Below are positions 13,720-15,690 of a stretch of DNA of 15,690 nt, in pieces. The stretch's first letter is position 1. Each line of letters opens with the position of its first letter. Both the position numbers and the translations under genes were made by a program. The stretch spans positions 1-15,690 of the forward strand of contig CAMFIY010000020.1 in the NCBI GenBank assembly GCA_945952575.1, written 5' to 3'. The notes under the pieces were generated by a model. The model worked only from the letters and a program-made list of their open reading frames with translations. It did no database searches and had not been told where the DNA came from. This DNA comes from an uncultured Leucobacter sp. (GTDB lineage: Bacteria; Actinomycetota; Actinomycetes; Actinomycetales; Microbacteriaceae).

Positions 13720-14973
13720 ATGACCCCGACTGTGCTCGTGCTCGCCTCGGTGGGCCTGGGCCTCGTTGCCGGCGCCCTGATCGCCTGGGCCGCGTTCGGC
13801 GCTCGCAGCGCGGGCCGCCGCCGCGCCGAGGCGCTGCGGCCGGAACTGCCCGAGGTGGCGGTGGAACTGCTGAACTCGCTCGACGGCTTCGCCGTGATCC
13901 TCGATGCCTCGCTCTCCCCCGTCTACGCGAACCCGGCAGCGCGGGACGACCCGCGGATCACCGGGGAGGAGCTCCGGGATCCCGACTTCCTGCGCCGTGC
14001 GCGCCGGGTCATGTCGAGCGGGATCTCGGACACGCAGATGCCGGATCCGGAACGGCCGGAGGACACGGTGCGCGTCCGGATCGTGCGAGTCCAGCGCAGG
14101 TTCCTCGTCGTCTTCGCCGACGATCTGGGCGAAGAACAGCGGGTGAACGCGATGCGTCGCGACTTCATCGCGAATGTGAGCCACGAGCTCAAGACTCCGA
14201 TCGCCGCGATCGGGCTGCTCAGCGAAGCCGTGCTCGAAGCGGCGGACGAGCCAGAGATCGTGCGCAGCTTCGCGAAGAAGATGAAGAAGGAGTCGCATCG
14301 CCTCGGCGACCTCTCCCGCGACATCATCCAGCTCTCCGAGGCGCAGTCGACGCTCAAGGCCGAAGACCGGGAACCCGTATCGCTGCGCGCGGTGCTGCGC
14401 GGCGAGGTGGAGGCGCACCGCGACTTCGCAGCGCAGAGCGGCGTCGAGCTGGTGCTGACGGAGGCCGACGGGGATCCGATCACGATGGGGCGTCCCACCG
14501 CAATCGGCACCGTGGTCGCGAACCTGCTGAGCAATGCGATCCGCCACTCCCCCGAGGGCAGCCGGGTCGGCATCGGAACCGAGATCACGAAGCGCGACTG
14601 CATCGTCACCGTCACCGACCAGGGTGAGGGCATCGCTCCCGAGCACCTCCGCCGCATCTTCGAGCGCTTCTACCGCATCGACACGGCGCGCAGCCGCGAG
14701 GGCGGCGGCACCGGGCTCGGCCTCTCCATCGCCCGGCACACCATGCGCGCGCACGGCGGCGATATCGACGTGTGGTCGCAACCGGGCGTGGGCTCCAGCT
14801 TCACGCTCTCGTTCCCGCTCGCCGAGCAGGATCAGTCCGCGGGCGGGCGCAAGGGCGCGAAGTCGCGCAAGGCCGCCAAGAGCGGGAAGAGCGGCAAGAA
14901 GAACCGCGCCGGCGCGGCGAGCGCATCGGCGAAACCTCAGAAGAAGACCACCGGCAGGAAAGCGGCGAAATGA
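13720..14973 (+). CDS. senX3: SenX3/PhoR-like phosphate sensor histidine kinase
   Basis: Membrane histidine kinase of 417 residues. A single N-terminal membrane segment (about 4-28) ends in an Arg-rich stop, followed by a PAS-like domain (about 48-138). HisKA contains RRDFIANVSHELKTP with H155 as phosphorylation site. The ATPase domain has N272 (NLLSNAIRHSP), G1 box D300-QGEGIA, F box ERFYR, and G2 box GGGTGLGLS (328-336). The sequence closely resembles SenX3 around the His motif. After the catalytic domain comes an unusual tail (about 368-417) with 12 Lys and 4 Arg among Ala, Gly and Ser. The ATG follows a leaderless -10 box. The stop overlaps the next start (ATGA), coupling kinase and regulator. 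Divergent phoU supports a phosphate-starvation role. Confidence 0.92.
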   Translation: MTPTVLVLASVGLGLVAGALIAWAAFGARSAGRRRAEALRPELPEVAVELLNSLDGFAVILDASLSPVYANPAARDDPRITGEELRDPDFLRRARRVMSSGISDTQMPDPERPEDTVRVRIVRVQRRFLVVFADDLGEEQRVNAMRRDFIANVSHELKTPIAAIGLLSEAVLEAADEPEIVRSFAKKMKKESHRLGDLSRDIIQLSEAQSTLKAEDREPVSLRAVLRGEVEAHRDFAAQSGVELVLTEADGDPITMGRPTAIGTVVANLLSNAIRHSPEGSRVGIGTEITKRDCIVTVTDQGEGIAPEHLRRIFERFYRIDTARSREGGGTGLGLSIARHTMRAHGGDIDVWSQPGVGSSFTLSFPLAEQDQSAGGRKGAKSRKAAKSGKSGKKNRAGAASASAKPQKKTTGRKAAK

Positions 14974-15690
14974 GCCAGAACATTCTGCTCGTCGAAGACG
15001 AGAACTCCATCTCCGAACCCCTGGCGTTCCTGCTGGAGCGCGAAGGCTACCGGGTGCGGGTCGTGGCCGACGGCGCGGAGGCGGCGCGGGTGTTCCCCGA
15101 GTCGAACGCCGACCTCGTGCTGCTCGACCTCATGCTGCCCGGGCTGCCCGGCACGGAGGTCTGCCGCACGATCCGGGCGCAGTCCCGGGTGCCCATCATC
15201 ATGTTGACCGCGAAGGACAGCGAGATAGACATCGTGGTCGGTCTGGAACTCGGCGCCGACGACTACGTCACGAAGCCGTACTCCACACGCGAGCTGCTGG
15301 CTCGGGTGCGCGCCGCGCTGCGGCGCACCGAGGCGCCGGGCGACCCCGCGCTCGACTCGTTCGACGACGGCGTGCTCGAGGAGCAGGGCGTGCGCCTCGA
15401 CGCCGAACGGCATGCGGTCGCAGTGCGCGGCGAGGAGATCGCCATGCCGCTGCGCGAGTTCGAGCTGCTCGAGCTGCTGATGCGGCACTCCGGCCGGGTG
15501 CTCACACGCGGGCAGCTGATCGACCGGGTCTGGGGCAGCGACTACTTCGGCGACACGAAGACGCTCGACGTGCACATCAAGCGGATCCGCTCGCGCATCG
15601 AGGAGAACCCGTCCGAGCCGGTGATGCTCGTCACCGTGCGCGGTCTGGGCTACTGCCTGGAAGAAACGCAGGACAGTGGCGTGACCAGCG
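14970..15690 (+). CDS. regX3: RegX3/PhoP-like OmpR-family response regulator (3' end beyond the window)
   Basis: 240 codons are visible without a stop; the family is about 225-235 residues, so only a short tail is missing. The receiver domain (1-120) has E9-D10, the phosphoacceptor D53 in LVLLDLMLPGLPG, Thr in IIMLTAKD, and Lys in YVTKPYS. The OmpR/PhoB winged helix covers about 135-232 (LREFELLELLMRHSGRVLTR, TLDVHIKRIRSRIE, VRGLGYCLEE). ATG 14970 overlaps the kinase stop by 4 nt, and AGGAA lies 9 nt upstream. It is the expected partner of the kinase and the likely protein to bind the array at 13636-13679, thereby controlling phoU and its own operon. The extension after GYCLEE (TQDSGVTS...) is not conserved in the family as I know it. 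Confidence 0.93.
   Translation, partial: MSQNILLVEDENSISEPLAFLLEREGYRVRVVADGAEAARVFPESNADLVLLDLMLPGLPGTEVCRTIRAQSRVPIIMLTAKDSEIDIVVGLELGADDYVTKPYSTRELLARVRAALRRTEAPGDPALDSFDDGVLEEQGVRLDAERHAVAVRGEEIAMPLREFELLELLMRHSGRVLTRGQLIDRVWGSDYFGDTKTLDVHIKRIRSRIEENPSEPVMLVTVRGLGYCLEETQDSGVTS

Noticed and set aside
13540..14781. A long N-terminal extension of PhoU reaching back to 14781
   Set aside because: The extra residues are the antisense of the SenX3-like kinase. The PhoU family starts at the MREVFQQEL methionine (13539), which has a ribosome-binding site.

Overview
The window is about 15.7 kb of very GC-rich DNA with densely packed genes on both strands. Gene content and signals point to an actinobacterium, most likely Microbacteriaceae (a Leucobacter- or Microbacterium-like genus). 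The pointers are an actinobacterial protein O-mannosyltransferase, a PdtaS-type soluble histidine kinase, an Rv3235-family protein, a SenX3-RegX3/PhoRP-type phosphate two-component system beside phoU, PspC-domain signalling proteins, and many genes whose start codon sits 6-7 nt after a TANNNT -10 box (leaderless architecture). The genus assignment is inference. Nothing looks mobile: I see no insertion sequence, phage gene, CRISPR array, tRNA or rRNA.

Layout. 1-228: the likely first codons of a leftward gene with a plausible promoter, then a strong hairpin terminator for proS. 229-3708: proS (leftward) and a protein mannosyltransferase (rightward) diverge from a 60-bp gap holding two opposed leaderless promoters. 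3709-3820: convergent terminator region. 3821-5975: a leftward pair, a PspC-domain HisKA_3 histidine kinase followed by a NarL/LuxR response regulator. 5976-6100: divergent intergenic region with repeated GATCA elements. 6101-8109: rightward pair, a PspC/multi-membrane-segment/LiaF-toastrack-like protein followed by an overlapping small two-pass membrane protein. 8129-9667: leftward PdtaS-like histidine kinase. 9668-9929: intergenic region with promoters in both directions. 9930-10382: rightward Rv3235-family protein. 10421-13539: leftward phoU, cysS, rlmB. 13540-13719: regulatory region with a four-unit 11-bp PHO-box-like array. 13720-15690: rightward senX3-like kinase and regX3-like regulator, the latter cut by the window end.

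How the genes work together. Three signalling blocks dominate. The PspC kinase/regulator pair and the PspC-toastrack membrane protein form a divergent module that resembles LiaFSR envelope-stress systems. The PdtaS homologue stands alone; its usual ANTAR partner is not in the window. The SenX3-RegX3-like pair diverges from phoU, whose product restrains such kinases when phosphate is plentiful, and the PHO-box-like array between them predicts feedback control. Around these lie translation genes (proS, cysS, rlmB) and the envelope glycosylation enzyme. I found no clearly unprecedented system. The least ordinary items are the psp/lia-like module with its repeated operators and small partner protein, the run of leaderless promoters, and the lysine-rich tail on the phosphate sensor kinase.
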